Source: Photobacterium sp. Ph5 (GTDB lineage: Bacteria > Pseudomonadota > Gammaproteobacteria > Enterobacterales > Vibrionaceae). From it: a stretch of DNA of 64,000 nucleotides. The position numbers were made by a program, and so were the translations under genes. Location of the stretch: positions 62,001 to 126,000 of the forward strand of contig NZ_JADQAQ010000007.1 of assembly GCF_022129445.1 (NCBI RefSeq). The letters are read 5' to 3'. Shown here piece by piece: positions 8,442-16,648 of the stretch; position 1 is the stretch's first letter, and each line of letters opens with the position of its first letter. The notes under the pieces were generated by a model, which was not told the DNA's origin, made no database searches, and saw only the letters and a program-made list of their open reading frames with translations.

Positions 8442-9560
8442 TTAAACACCTCGGTAACGGAAATAAGCATTACATGCACCTTCAGAGCTCACCATACAGC
8501 TACCCAATGGGGTTTGTGGTGTGCAGCCTCGACCAAACACTTTACAATCTTGTGGTTTAGCTAAGCCACGAAGAATATCACCACATTGACACGCTTTATG
8601 ATCATCAATTGGTGTCATGGGTAAGCAATCCGCAAAACGAATTTCAGCATCACGGTGTTGATAAGCAGCGTTGAGTTTTAAGGCTGAGTTAGCAATAGGC
8701 CCTAAGCCACGCCAGCGGAAACTATCGCGCACATCAAAACAACGTTTTACGGCTTGTTGAGCAACCGTATTCCCCTCTTCTGTTACTGCACGCGTATACT
8801 GCACGTCGAGTTCAGATTCACCAGCGATTTTTTGTTTAGTGATACGAAGAATAGATTCCATCACATCAACAGGTTCAAAACCTGCAACCACAACGGGAGT
8901 ATTGTATTTCTCAACCAACGGACGATAAATCTTCGCCCCTTCAATCACACTCACATGTGATGGACCGATAAACGCATTCACTTTTACCGCTGGATCAGCC
9001 ATTACAGCATCAACGGCAGGCGGCACTAATACATGGTTAATGTGAAAATAAAGGTTATTGATTTGGCGTTGCTCGGCTAGTTCAACTAACACTGCAGTCA
9101 TAGGCGTTGAGGTTTCAAAACCAATTGCAAAGAAAACCACCTCTTTATCTGGATTTTCTGTTGCAATGGTTAAGCAATCAAGCGGATCGTAGATAGGTCG
9201 AATATCACAGCCTTTAGCACGATATTGCGCCAAACTACCTTTAGACCCCGGAACGCGGATCATATCGCCAAGGGTAACTAAAATAACATTGGGTTGGCAT
9301 GCCAGTGCAGCGGCATGATCAATACGTTCTTTGGGCATGACACAAACAGGACAACCAGGACCATGAATAAAATCAATATTCTCGGGCAGTAACTGCTTTA
9401 AACCATACTTCATAATGGTATGAGTATGACCACCACACACTTCCATCACTTTTAAAGGCTCTGGTAATTGTGGCGCTATCGCTTTTATTTGTTCGGCTAA
9501 ACTCAGCACGGTATCAGCATCACGAAAGCCTTGATATAGCTGTTTTAAATCAAAACTCAT
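8442..9560 (-). CDS. hypD: Hydrogenase formation protein HypD
   Basis: A 372-residue protein with the family motifs CGGHTHTI, HGPGCPVCVMP, GFETSTPMTA and the C-terminal Cys cluster (CQCGDILRG, CKVFGRGCTP, GSCMVSSEGAC) that holds a 4Fe-4S centre. With HypC it carries the Fe(CN)2CO unit during assembly. All expected cysteines are present. The start overlaps the hypC stop by 4 bp (ATGA type), indicating tight coupling in the operon. Confidence 0.96.
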   Translation of the reverse strand: MSFDLKQLYQGFRDADTVLSLAEQIKAIAPQLPEPLKVMEVCGGHTHTIMKYGLKQLLPENIDFIHGPGCPVCVMPKERIDHAAALACQPNVILVTLGDMIRVPGSKGSLAQYRAKGCDIRPIYDPLDCLTIATENPDKEVVFFAIGFETSTPMTAVLVELAEQRQINNLYFHINHVLVPPAVDAVMADPAVKVNAFIGPSHVSVIEGAKIYRPLVEKYNTPVVVAGFEPVDVMESILRITKQKIAGESELDVQYTRAVTEEGNTVAQQAVKRCFDVRDSFRWRGLGPIANSALKLNAAYQHRDAEIRFADCLPMTPIDDHKACQCGDILRGLAKPQDCKVFGRGCTPQTPLGSCMVSSEGACNAYFRYRGV

Positions 9561-9799
9561 AATGCTAATGGCCCTGCTTCAGCCAACAGTAAACGATACA
9601 TTTCTAAACTTTCTTGGGCGTCTTTATCATCAATTTTGCTCATTACAAAACCAATATGGATAAGTACATAATCCCCTAACACCAAAGGCTCAGTTAATAG
9701 ATGACAGCTTACTGTGCGCTTAACCCCCATAGTATCAACCGTGACGCTATTTTCTTCAGGATGTAACTCAACCACCTGTGAAGGAATAGATAAACACAT
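9557..9799 (-). CDS. hypC: Hydrogenase assembly chaperone HypC/HybG
   Basis: An 80-residue protein with the MCLSIPSQV start; Cys2 is the residue that binds the iron unit together with HypD and contacts the large-subunit precursor. Length and the central VDTMGVKRTVSCHLL match the family. It lies between hypB (5 bp upstream) and hypD (4-bp overlap). Only one HypC-type chaperone occurs in the window, consistent with a single hydrogenase being served here. Confidence 0.95.
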   Translation of the reverse strand: MCLSIPSQVVELHPEENSVTVDTMGVKRTVSCHLLTEPLVLGDYVLIHIGFVMSKIDDKDAQESLEMYRLLLAEAGPLAL

Positions 9800-9804
9800 G
9801 ATAA

Positions 9805-10536
9805 TTATCCTTCAATAAGATTGTTGTTAATCCATGAAACAAGCGGTTGGAAGCTTTCAGGATCTTTGGTTGATAATGAAATAACTTCAACATTAGGATT
9901 AAGTTTTTGTAGTTGCGCTTTTGCTTCTTCAATACTGAAATCAAAATACGGCAATAAATCACACTTAGTGATAAGAACTACATCAGCGCGACGGAACATC
10001 ACTGGGTATTTTTCAATTTTATCATCGCCTTCTGGTACTGAGACCAATACGATATTTTTATGCGTACCCACATCGTAACTCGCAGGACAAACAAGGTTAC
10101 CGACGTTTTCAACGAAACAAATGTCAAGATCATCTAATTCAATATGATGAAGTGCTGAATGCACCATAAATGCATCAAGGTGGCAGGCCGAGCCCGTTTG
10201 AATTTGATATGCATTAATCCCCTGCGCTTTTAATCGATCAGCGTCGCGTGATGTTTCTAAGTCACCTTCAACAACTGCATATTTCAGCGGTGTATACTGA
10301 TGTAGATGTTCTAATAACGTCGTTTTACCGCTGCCAGGACTACTCATTAAGTTAAATGCTGTCACATTTTTAGCATTAAAATGTGCACGGTTATGTGCTG
10401 CTTCAACATCATTCTTATCAAGGATTTTATGAATAACAGATAATGTTTTTTTATCATTAAGCTGAGGGTTTGCTTGTAATTGGTGATGATGGTGATGATC
10501 ACCACCGGCTAGTGAACAACCGCAATCTTGACACAT
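9805..10536 (-). CDS. hypB: Hydrogenase nickel incorporation GTPase HypB
   Basis: A 243-residue SIMIBI-class GTPase. The start is set at MCQDCGCS, the N-terminal Ni-binding CxxCGC motif, behind GGAG; a longer frame 19 codons upstream would bury this motif and has no ribosome-binding site. A short His run (DHHHHHQ) follows and may store Ni. The P-loop SSPGSGKTTLLE, ENVGNLVCP with the metal-site Cys, and ITKCDLLPYF are all in place. First gene of the minus-strand hypBCDEA operon. Confidence 0.95.
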   Translation of the reverse strand: MCQDCGCSLAGGDHHHHHQLQANPQLNDKKTLSVIHKILDKNDVEAAHNRAHFNAKNVTAFNLMSSPGSGKTTLLEHLHQYTPLKYAVVEGDLETSRDADRLKAQGINAYQIQTGSACHLDAFMVHSALHHIELDDLDICFVENVGNLVCPASYDVGTHKNIVLVSVPEGDDKIEKYPVMFRRADVVLITKCDLLPYFDFSIEEAKAQLQKLNPNVEVISLSTKDPESFQPLVSWINNNLIEG

Positions 10537-10851
10537 AGGAACTCCAACCGACATCGGCTTACCGGAAAAACAAGAAAGAGGTAAGCCTTGCAATGCAAAA
10601 AGGTATAAAATGGCTACTTAATCAACAACAACCAAAAATTTAGCCTTAATTATCTATGCTATAAGGGAATATTGCAATTGTATGACGATTTATTTGCGTA
10701 GAACTATGATTTACGATATTAGTAATAGAGATTAATTCGCAATCAATGCGAGCAATTGTCAGCTCATATTCAGACTTAATGACAATCATCTGACAATACA
10801 GATTAAAACGCATCGTATCTTAGCGGCATCAACATGAAAAAGAGAAGTCAT
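10537..10851. promoter_or_regulatory. Divergent promoter region of hypB and a periplasmic-protein gene
   Basis: 315 bp without a gene. It contains three TGACAAT elements near the rightward gene: one inverted (ATTGTCAG, 10755-10762) and two direct (10780-10786, 10791-10797). The first and third make an 8-bp inverted repeat. The pattern looks like a regulator binding array, but I cannot name the regulator. Confidence 0.35.
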
Positions 10852-11418
10852 ATGCATACTAAAACATCAAGCTTAAAATCAAAGCTACTAAAAGCTGCTG
10901 TTCCTCTAGCACTTGCATGCGCATTTACCGCAGCTCCTGCTATGGCTAAAGAGACTGCCGTTGTTCCTGCTGCAGCACCTCAAATTACTGCTCAACAGCA
11001 AAATATTGCTAATCGTATCGGTATGATTCAGCAAGAGCTTGCGGGCATCCGCCATCAGACTCTTCAATCTCATCCTGAATTAGTAAAAGAGCTAAAAGCT
11101 TACGAAACAGCTTTTAACAATAAAGTAAAAGCAAAAGGCTACAACCCAGAGAAGCTAATCAAACGCGCTCAAGAAATCCAACTTGAGGCGCGTAAAGAAG
11201 GTTTATCTAATGCGAAGCGTACTGAGCTTGTAAAAGAGTTCACCAATATTCGTATGGAACTAGCTAAGCAGCAAAAATCTATCCTGTCTGATCCTGCAAT
11301 TAGCAAGCAAGACAAACAAGTACAAAAAGATGTACTTACAGCAATGAAGAAACAAGATCCTAAAGCAGAGAAACTGCTTACTGAGTTAGATAGCTTAGTG
11401 AAACAATTTAAAAGTTAA
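10852..11418 (+). CDS. Periplasmic helical protein of unknown function
   Basis: A 188-residue protein starting at MHTKTSSL behind AGAGAAG; an upstream ATG six codons earlier has no ribosome-binding site. A Sec signal peptide ends APAMA-KE. The mature part is highly charged and almost entirely helical (IGMIQQELAGIRHQTLQ, ELVKEFTNIRMELAKQQ), resembling coiled-coil periplasmic proteins of the CpxP/Spy kind in character but without a motif I can match. It has no Cys. It is monocistronic, with its own terminator 20 bp downstream. Confidence 0.7.
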   Translation: MHTKTSSLKSKLLKAAVPLALACAFTAAPAMAKETAVVPAAAPQITAQQQNIANRIGMIQQELAGIRHQTLQSHPELVKELKAYETAFNNKVKAKGYNPEKLIKRAQEIQLEARKEGLSNAKRTELVKEFTNIRMELAKQQKSILSDPAISKQDKQVQKDVLTAMKKQDPKAEKLLTELDSLVKQFKS

Positions 11419-11436
11419 TTATTACTATTAACGAAT

Positions 11437-11466
11437 AAAAAAGGATAGCTATGGCTATCCTTTTTT
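11437..11466 (+). terminator. Intrinsic terminator
   Basis: AAAAAAGGATAGC-TATG-GCTATCCTTTTTT, 18 bp after the preceding stop. A symmetrical A/T flank means it could also act leftward. Confidence 0.85.
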
Positions 11467-11631
11467 ATTTTTGTTTATTAGCTTTTCTATAAATTAATAA
11501 AGACAAAAAAGTTAAAACGAAATATTTTTATTCTCATTGATAATAAACAATCTTATTACTAAGATTTTATAGTGAATTAACTTAAAGTTTCTTTCTGCTG
11601 TTAAACCGACGTTCAACAGAGTGATAACGCT

Positions 11632-12918
11632 ATGATATCTTACGTAAATTTACTTTCAGCGATGGCATTGCTTATGTTTTCATATAATGCATCAGCGGTC
11701 TCCCCCCCTATACACCCGAACATTGAAAAAAAGTATCATGTGAGTGTAGAAAGCTTTAATCTAAATACCTTGCAAACAACACAATGCCAAGGTTCAGTTA
11801 TTAGTCCTAGCTGGGTATTAACTGCCTTAAAATGTGTAAAAGGTACTAACAATTCAACCATTAATATCGCATCTACTAATAGCTTAAATACAATAAATAT
11901 CAGCACTGTTAAAAAGGCCTTTAAGTTTAAAAACAAAAAGTTTGTTTTATTACAACTTGCAGCACCATTAGAAAATACCCCACAAGTCGCACTGCTCCGT
12001 TATCCATTATTACCAGAGCACGGGCGATTTTCAGTCTCTGCACTTCACGGTTTTCAAATGATTGCATCATACAGTGCTAAAGGTAAAAACAAAAAAACAG
12101 CACGTCATAATACAAGACCTGTTTACTTTGAAAAAAATTTCAAAGGGGGAGCTTGGGTGATAGAAACTCAATCACTCGGTGATGTTCAAATTGGCTTAAC
12201 GCATAGCCGCTACCAAGCGATTCAAACCGCAAGTTTAGCGAAAAAAATAGATCGTATTGTTGCAGAAAATTCAGGTGAATCTGTCAACTGGATAGATCGT
12301 CAAACTCTGTTAGATACATTAGCTTGTGAAGCAGATGGGACATGTACGGAGCCACCAGAATGTCCGGTTGGTGTTCAAGATTGTGGACTAGGTGCCTGCG
12401 TCCTTGCTGGTAATTGCGAAGGACCAACGGTTGATCCTGAGTGCCCTGTTGGCGTCCAAGATTGCGGATTAGATGCCTGTGTTCTTGCTGGTAATTGCGA
12501 AGGACCAACTGTCGACCCTGAATGTCCTGTTGGTGTTCAAGATTGTGGACTAGATGCCTGTGTCCTTGCTGGCAATTGTGATGGACCAACTGTTGACCCT
12601 GAATGTCCTGTTGGTGTTCAAGATTGTGGACTAGATGCCTGTATCCTTGCTGGCAATTGTGATGGACCAACTGTCGACCCTGAATGTCCTGTTGGCGTAA
12701 TGGACTGTGGTGACCCTTGTGATTGGGCGATCGATTGTATCGAACCACCAGTAGTTACTCCTGAATGCCCTGAAGGTGTACTAGATTGTGGTGATGTATG
12801 TGATTGGAATGATTGCTCTGTTCCAGAAGTAATCTCAGTTGAACCTACAGCGTATCGTGCACCATACATCATCAATAATGACGTAATGACTATTTATAAC
12901 CGACAGCTAATGAGTTAA
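11632..12918 (+). CDS. Secreted trypsin-fold pseudo-protease with tandem Cys-rich repeats
   Basis: A 428-residue protein. A signal peptide ends ASA (residue 22). Residues 32-220 read as a chymotrypsin-fold domain (CQGSVISPSWVLTALKC is the CGGSLISPxWVLTAAHC segment), but the catalytic His is Lys67, the Asp segment reads KKFVLLQLAAPL, and the Ser motif GDSGGP reads FKGGAWVIE, so the whole triad appears lost. Residues 243-405 are six 27-residue repeats of the type ECPVGVQDCGLDACVLAGNC, four of them nearly identical. No membrane anchor or sorting tail is seen. A binding or adhesion role is inference. An own terminator follows. Confidence 0.7.
   Translation: MISYVNLLSAMALLMFSYNASAVSPPIHPNIEKKYHVSVESFNLNTLQTTQCQGSVISPSWVLTALKCVKGTNNSTINIASTNSLNTINISTVKKAFKFKNKKFVLLQLAAPLENTPQVALLRYPLLPEHGRFSVSALHGFQMIASYSAKGKNKKTARHNTRPVYFEKNFKGGAWVIETQSLGDVQIGLTHSRYQAIQTASLAKKIDRIVAENSGESVNWIDRQTLLDTLACEADGTCTEPPECPVGVQDCGLGACVLAGNCEGPTVDPECPVGVQDCGLDACVLAGNCEGPTVDPECPVGVQDCGLDACVLAGNCDGPTVDPECPVGVQDCGLDACILAGNCDGPTVDPECPVGVMDCGDPCDWAIDCIEPPVVTPECPEGVLDCGDVCDWNDCSVPEVISVEPTAYRAPYIINNDVMTIYNRQLMS
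12358..12846 (+). repeat. 81-bp in-frame tandem repeat (six units)
   Basis: Units start at 12358, 12439, 12520, 12601, 12682 and 12763. The first four are nearly identical; the fifth keeps the length but diverges in its second half, and the sixth is the most diverged. Each of the first four encodes 27 residues with cysteines at unit positions 2, 9, 14 and 20. Near identity at the DNA level implies recent duplication or ongoing copy-number change. Confidence 0.9.
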
Positions 12919-12955
12919 ACATATTGTTTATATCCTCTTTCAATTGACTCAAAGC

Positions 12956-12990
12956 AAAGAAAGAGTGGCTATCAAGCCACTCTTTTCTTT
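12956..12990. terminator. Bidirectional intrinsic terminator
   Basis: AAAGAGTGGCT-ATCA-AGCCACTCTTTT, placed between the convergent repeat-protein gene and the small membrane-protein gene. Confidence 0.85.
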
Positions 12991-13002
12991 TATTCTAATC
13001 AG

Positions 13003-13410
13003 TTACAAGCACACTGGCTTATCTTGACTTAGCATTCTCATGCCTTTAATAATTTTAAACAGCCAATAAAGTACAGCAACGATAGCAATGGCACCGCCAA
13101 CAAATGGTAGAACATTTAACACAGTATTCATTACATCATGAAGCATTGAACCTTGTACCCAATAATCAGCACCGGCAACCATACCCGTTGTTGTTGCCGC
13201 TGTTACACCCAATACCACAAAAAATGTAAAGAATAAAAAGAAGCTACGGATAATGGAGTAATAGTGACTATATGTAAGTTCGTCTGTACCTTTGTTTAAT
13301 TGGTACCCTGCATAAATGATCGCCACAATACCAGAGGTAAGCAGTGTAAACGGAGTAAGAAAGCTTGCTATATACGCAAACCAAACGCCTTTTTTATTAT
13401 CTTGTGTCAT
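13003..13410 (-). CDS. Small multi-pass membrane protein, DUF4870-like
   Basis: A 135-residue protein with about three hydrophobic segments (VWFAYIASFLTPFTLLTSGI, SFFLFFTFFVVLGVTAA, LPFVGGAIAIVAVLYWLFKII). The order, and the loop NKGTDELTYSHYYSIIRSF after the first segment, resemble DUF4870-type membrane proteins. The start is set at MTQDNKK; an in-frame upstream start adds 17 residues without support. No function is known to me and its neighbours give no clue. Confidence 0.65.
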   Translation of the reverse strand: MTQDNKKGVWFAYIASFLTPFTLLTSGIVAIIYAGYQLNKGTDELTYSHYYSIIRSFFLFFTFFVVLGVTAATTTGMVAGADYWVQGSMLHDVMNTVLNVLPFVGGAIAIVAVLYWLFKIIKGMRMLSQDKPVCL

Positions 13411-13614
13411 AACGTTAATCCAAATCAGCAATAAAGGTAATGATTTACCCCTAATTATCACAGGTATTTTAGCGACTTCAAGTTTCGCTGCAAATTACGA
13501 TGATCAGGATCAAAACAGCTTGTTTACACTTCGCTAAAGTCTGCTATAACACCCTAAACGAACAAATGCCCATACATTACTGTATAGGCATTCACGTGAA
13601 AACCATTCTAGATA

Positions 13615-14172
13615 CTACAGTTTTTCTTCTGCTGACTCGATCTCACTCCCGTCTTTAACACGACGGTGACCTTCTTGTAGATGAACAAAATCTACTAAAT
13701 CATCGCCACTTACTTGGAATGCCTGTCCAAAACCTTTAACGAATAAACCTTGAGTCGGCGCTAAGCGGAACAATGAAAAATCTTCTAAACCACTTAAGCC
13801 TTCTACAATTTCACCAAAACGCGTTTGCAGTGCAGCAATTCCTTGATGCCAACGATCAGATTTTCGTTCAATCACACTCACATCAGCTTCAAACGTTAGA
13901 CGCTTACGGGCGTAAAGTGCTTTAGATGCAGATTCGTCTTCAATCATCATTAAAGAGACTTGCGGGTTTTCAAGTAAATTTCTGGCATGTTTAGCAATTT
14001 GGCTAATTAATACGTAATAACCATCATCAAGCAAAGCAAACGGTGCATAGCTCACATTGGGTTTACCGTTCGCATCTACCGTCGCTAATTGTAGCGTTTG
14101 GCATGCTTCGCGGAATTCTTCAATCTCAGGACCAAGGCGATTTTGCAAACGTTCCTGTTTTACTTCACTCAT
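13615..14172 (-). CDS. hutZ: Haem utilisation protein HutZ (haem-degrading, PNPOx-like fold)
   Basis: A 185-residue split-barrel protein of the pyridoxamine-phosphate-oxidase fold (ATVDANGKPNVSYAPFALLDDGYYVLIS, then HARNLLENPQVSLMMIEDE). It matches Vibrio HutZ/HugZ, a cytosolic enzyme that opens the haem ring and releases iron. It starts behind GAGGAAG, 55 bp after hutX, and is divergent from the tonB-exbBD-hutBCD operon, the Vibrio arrangement. Expected to be Fur-repressed through the shared intergenic region. Confidence 0.9.
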   Translation of the reverse strand: MSEVKQERLQNRLGPEIEEFREACQTLQLATVDANGKPNVSYAPFALLDDGYYVLISQIAKHARNLLENPQVSLMMIEDESASKALYARKRLTFEADVSVIERKSDRWHQGIAALQTRFGEIVEGLSGLEDFSLFRLAPTQGLFVKGFGQAFQVSGDDLVDFVHLQEGHRRVKDGSEIESAEEKL

Positions 14173-14227
14173 GATATTTCTTCCTCAATTTGACTAACTT
14201 TACTTTGGCCTAGTTCTTCGACTAGAT

Positions 14228-14743
14228 TTATTTAATTTGTTTTAACAACTTAAATTTCTCAATTTGTTCTGGGAACAAGTTACGTTGTTTGTCTCTACCT
14301 AAATAGACTTTAAATACACACTCGCCTGTTACGGCAAAAAAACCGATGAAGTAACTTTCCTGCCCCATAAAGGGTTTACTAACGAGCGCAACGTCAGAGA
14401 CATGCTCTAAACGTAAGTGACCATGTAACTCGCCCTCTTTACCCATTAAATTATAATATCCACGCGCTTCTTTGCCTTTGGGGAACGCCGCTTTTACTTC
14501 GAAAATAGAACCCATTGAATGCACAATCGTAGTCACCGGTCCCCATTCAGGTAACGATTCTAAAATTGTTTTCGCTAAATGACCGGGCAATAAACACACC
14601 ATTTCATCAGGGTAAGACATGACAACCTCACCTTCTGTTACTGCTAATTGCTCTGCGATTGAAACAGCATGAAGTTTAGGGTTCTCAGCTAATAAAGCAG
14701 CGACTTTCAATTTCAATTCTTCACGAGTGTATTGCTCAAACAC
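14228..14743 (-). CDS. hutX: Haem utilisation carrier HutX
   Basis: A 171-residue cytosolic protein of the HutX/ChuX/HugX family, which binds haem and hands it to HutZ. Characteristic stretches are FEVKAAFPKGKEARGYYNL, HGHLRLEHVSDVALVSKPFMG and CVFKVYLGRDKQRNL. A GTG start codon is used, preceded by AAGGA. In Vibrio cholerae hutW, a radical-SAM protein for anaerobic haem breakdown, precedes hutX; here hutX is the first gene and no hutW is present in the window. Confidence 0.9.
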   Translation of the reverse strand: MFEQYTREELKLKVAALLAENPKLHAVSIAEQLAVTEGEVVMSYPDEMVCLLPGHLAKTILESLPEWGPVTTIVHSMGSIFEVKAAFPKGKEARGYYNLMGKEGELHGHLRLEHVSDVALVSKPFMGQESYFIGFFAVTGECVFKVYLGRDKQRNLFPEQIEKFKLLKQIK

Positions 14744-15124
14744 CTTGGTTTTCCTTCTCTTTAGATATTTTTCTATACAACCGGCTTCTATAGAAAAAAA
14801 CTATTTATTGCGTCCATAAAATTCTATGCATTTTTAATTTAGCCTTTGTTACTTAGACGTTCTCAATTGAGCAAGTCTAAGTCTTACATCATCGACTAAC
14901 TTTGTTCATGATATTAACGATTAAATAATATTGCAAATGATAATTGATATTATTCGTATTTCATGGATAATGAGGTTAATACGCGTTATAAACATTAGTG
15001 TTACATTTATAAAATAAACCTAATTCATTGAATAAACGGAACTATATTAAGAAACAAACCATGCTAAAAAACGCAATTAAACATTTAGTTCACATTCCTT
15101 CATCTGTTCAATAAGGCTTACATT
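14744..15124. other. Divergent hutXZ / tonB control region
   Basis: 381 bp without a gene, AT-rich. The one element I can support is the Fur-like site at 14933-14957. A 17-codon frame starting at 15061 ends just before tonB, but it has no clear ribosome-binding site and is not annotated. Confidence 0.6.
14933..14957. promoter_or_regulatory. Candidate Fur box
   Basis: AATGATAATTGATATTATT resembles the Fur consensus GATAATGATAATCATTATC, with GATAAT and an inverted ATTATT half. Its position between the divergent haem operons is where Fur acts in vibrios. Family knowledge plus sequence match; not tested. Confidence 0.6.
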
Positions 15125-15943
15125 GTGAATATTAAACGTTATCTCATTGCTGGCTGTGCCTCTATTCTCTTCCACAGTCTTATTGTGTCAGCAATGCCAG
15201 AGAAGAAGATCATTACTGTCCCTCTTGAAAAGTCGACAAGCGTGGCCGTCAACTTGGTATCACTGCCTAATATAAAACCAGAACCCATCGTTGAACCTGC
15301 TAAGGCGCAACCACCCGCTATAGTGACTCCTCAACCTGTTGCTAAAACCACGCCAACACCAAAAACAACAATGAAAAAGTTGGTCAAAAAGTCACAACCT
15401 GAAAAGAAAACAGTTAAGGCTCCTGTTCAGCCAAAAAAGAAAGCTCACCAAAAAACAGTAAAGAAGCCAGTAACGAAAAATATTCAGAAGAAAGTGGAGA
15501 AAAAAACAGTTTCTAAAAACGTAACAAAAACCCAAAGAAAAACCCAAAGAAAAACTGAGAAGTTTGAACTTAAAGCAACAGATTATACCAAGCCTGTGTC
15601 ATCACAACTGGCATTAAATAATACAACTAAAGCTAAAAAGACAACGGTTGGAGCAAATTCACCTCAACTTGTCTCAAAACCCACGTTTGCCACGAAACCT
15701 TCCGCTGTGAAGTATCCACGATTAGCAAAACGTCGTGGAATTGAAGGCACAGTATTAGTTGAAGTACAGATTGCAAAAGATGGTCATCAAGTTAAACAGA
15801 AGCTGATCAAATCATCTGGCGCTAATGTGCTTGATAATGCGGCACTTAAAGCGATTAAAAAGTGGCGTTTCTCACCCCATATTGTTGACGGCATTGCTAT
15901 TGCACACCGTGTTCAAATTCCCGTTCGTTTCAAATTGGATTAA
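15125..15943 (+). CDS. tonB: Energy-transducing protein TonB
   Basis: A 272-residue protein with a GTG start and an AAGG site. The N-terminal membrane anchor (about 5-24) is followed by a long Pro/Lys-rich periplasm-spanning stretch (45-150) and the C-terminal TonB domain (VKYPRLAKRRGIEGTVLVEV, KSSGANVLDNAALKAIKKW). It couples proton motive force, via ExbB and ExbD, to outer-membrane haem or siderophore receptors. It heads the six-gene operon tonB-exbB-exbD-hutB-hutC-hutD. No receptor gene such as hutA lies in the window. Confidence 0.94.
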   Translation: MNIKRYLIAGCASILFHSLIVSAMPEKKIITVPLEKSTSVAVNLVSLPNIKPEPIVEPAKAQPPAIVTPQPVAKTTPTPKTTMKKLVKKSQPEKKTVKAPVQPKKKAHQKTVKKPVTKNIQKKVEKKTVSKNVTKTQRKTQRKTEKFELKATDYTKPVSSQLALNNTTKAKKTTVGANSPQLVSKPTFATKPSAVKYPRLAKRRGIEGTVLVEVQIAKDGHQVKQKLIKSSGANVLDNAALKAIKKWRFSPHIVDGIAIAHRVQIPVRFKLD

Positions 15944-15946
15944 ATC

Positions 15947-16648
15947 ATGCCTTTTATTGACAACCTAAACCAGCAACTTGGCCTAATGGCGTGGCCTCTT
16001 ATTATTTGTTCAGTGCTCACTGTTATGATTTTAACTGAGCGTCTGATTCAAGTTTTGTTATGTACCGGTGTAGGTAAAACAAAAGTTACAGCACTCCTTG
16101 CTCGACAAAATCGTCACGACGAACACACGCTTGATAAATTAACCGAGGAGTTAAAACAGCAACGTCCATTGCTTTATAAAGGAATTGCGATGTTAATTGC
16201 GCATCGCCATTTCACTAAACCATTACGTGAAGATGCCGCAGCTATTTGGTTAATTCAAAAACGTACTGAATTACGTTCAGGTTTACGATTATTAAGTTTG
16301 ATTGGTGTTATTAGTCCGTTACTTGGTTTACTCGGTACAGTACTTGGCTTAATTGATATGTTTACCGGTATTTCCCATTCCACAGGCTCTGTGACTCCCA
16401 GCGATCTTGCTGACGGCCTTGGTCTTGCTATGCGAACAACAGCTGCTGGTTTGATCATCGCACTTCCTGCCATTACTGGTGCACAACTACTTGGGCTATG
16501 GGCTGATAATGTTACGGCTAAACTAGAACACAGTTTAAACCGTTGTAATCTTTGGCTTGAAGGGATGAATGTTGACGCTGAAAACGGGAAAACATCAGCC
16601 TGTGATACCTGTGAGCAAAACCCTGCCGTTAATGGGACTGCATCATGA
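15947..16648 (+). CDS. exbB: Biopolymer transport protein ExbB
   Basis: A 233-residue inner-membrane proton channel of the MotA/TolQ/ExbB family. There are three membrane segments: about 12-34, 110-145 (LRLLSLIGVISPLLGLLGTV) and 155-190 (AMRTTAAGLIIALPAITGA). The TTAAGL and SPLLGLLGTV motifs are intact. It starts 3 bp after tonB and overlaps exbD by 4 bp. It forms the TonB-energising complex with ExbD. Confidence 0.94.
   Translation: MPFIDNLNQQLGLMAWPLIICSVLTVMILTERLIQVLLCTGVGKTKVTALLARQNRHDEHTLDKLTEELKQQRPLLYKGIAMLIAHRHFTKPLREDAAAIWLIQKRTELRSGLRLLSLIGVISPLLGLLGTVLGLIDMFTGISHSTGSVTPSDLADGLGLAMRTTAAGLIIALPAITGAQLLGLWADNVTAKLEHSLNRCNLWLEGMNVDAENGKTSACDTCEQNPAVNGTAS

Noticed and set aside
10537-10593. 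19-residue extension of HypB
   Set aside because: It would bury the N-terminal Ni-binding CxxCGC motif; GGAG lies before the internal ATG.
12358-12681. CRISPR-like repetition
   Set aside because: The units are contiguous, in frame and 81 bp long with no spacers; they are coding tandem repeats.
12284-12748. 154-codon minus-strand frame over the Cys repeats
   Set aside because: It is a shadow of the 81-bp repeat, with no ribosome-binding site, and repeats only because the plus-strand gene does.
15061-15114. 17-codon leader peptide before tonB
   Set aside because: There is no convincing ribosome-binding site and no run of regulatory codons or attenuator hairpin after it.
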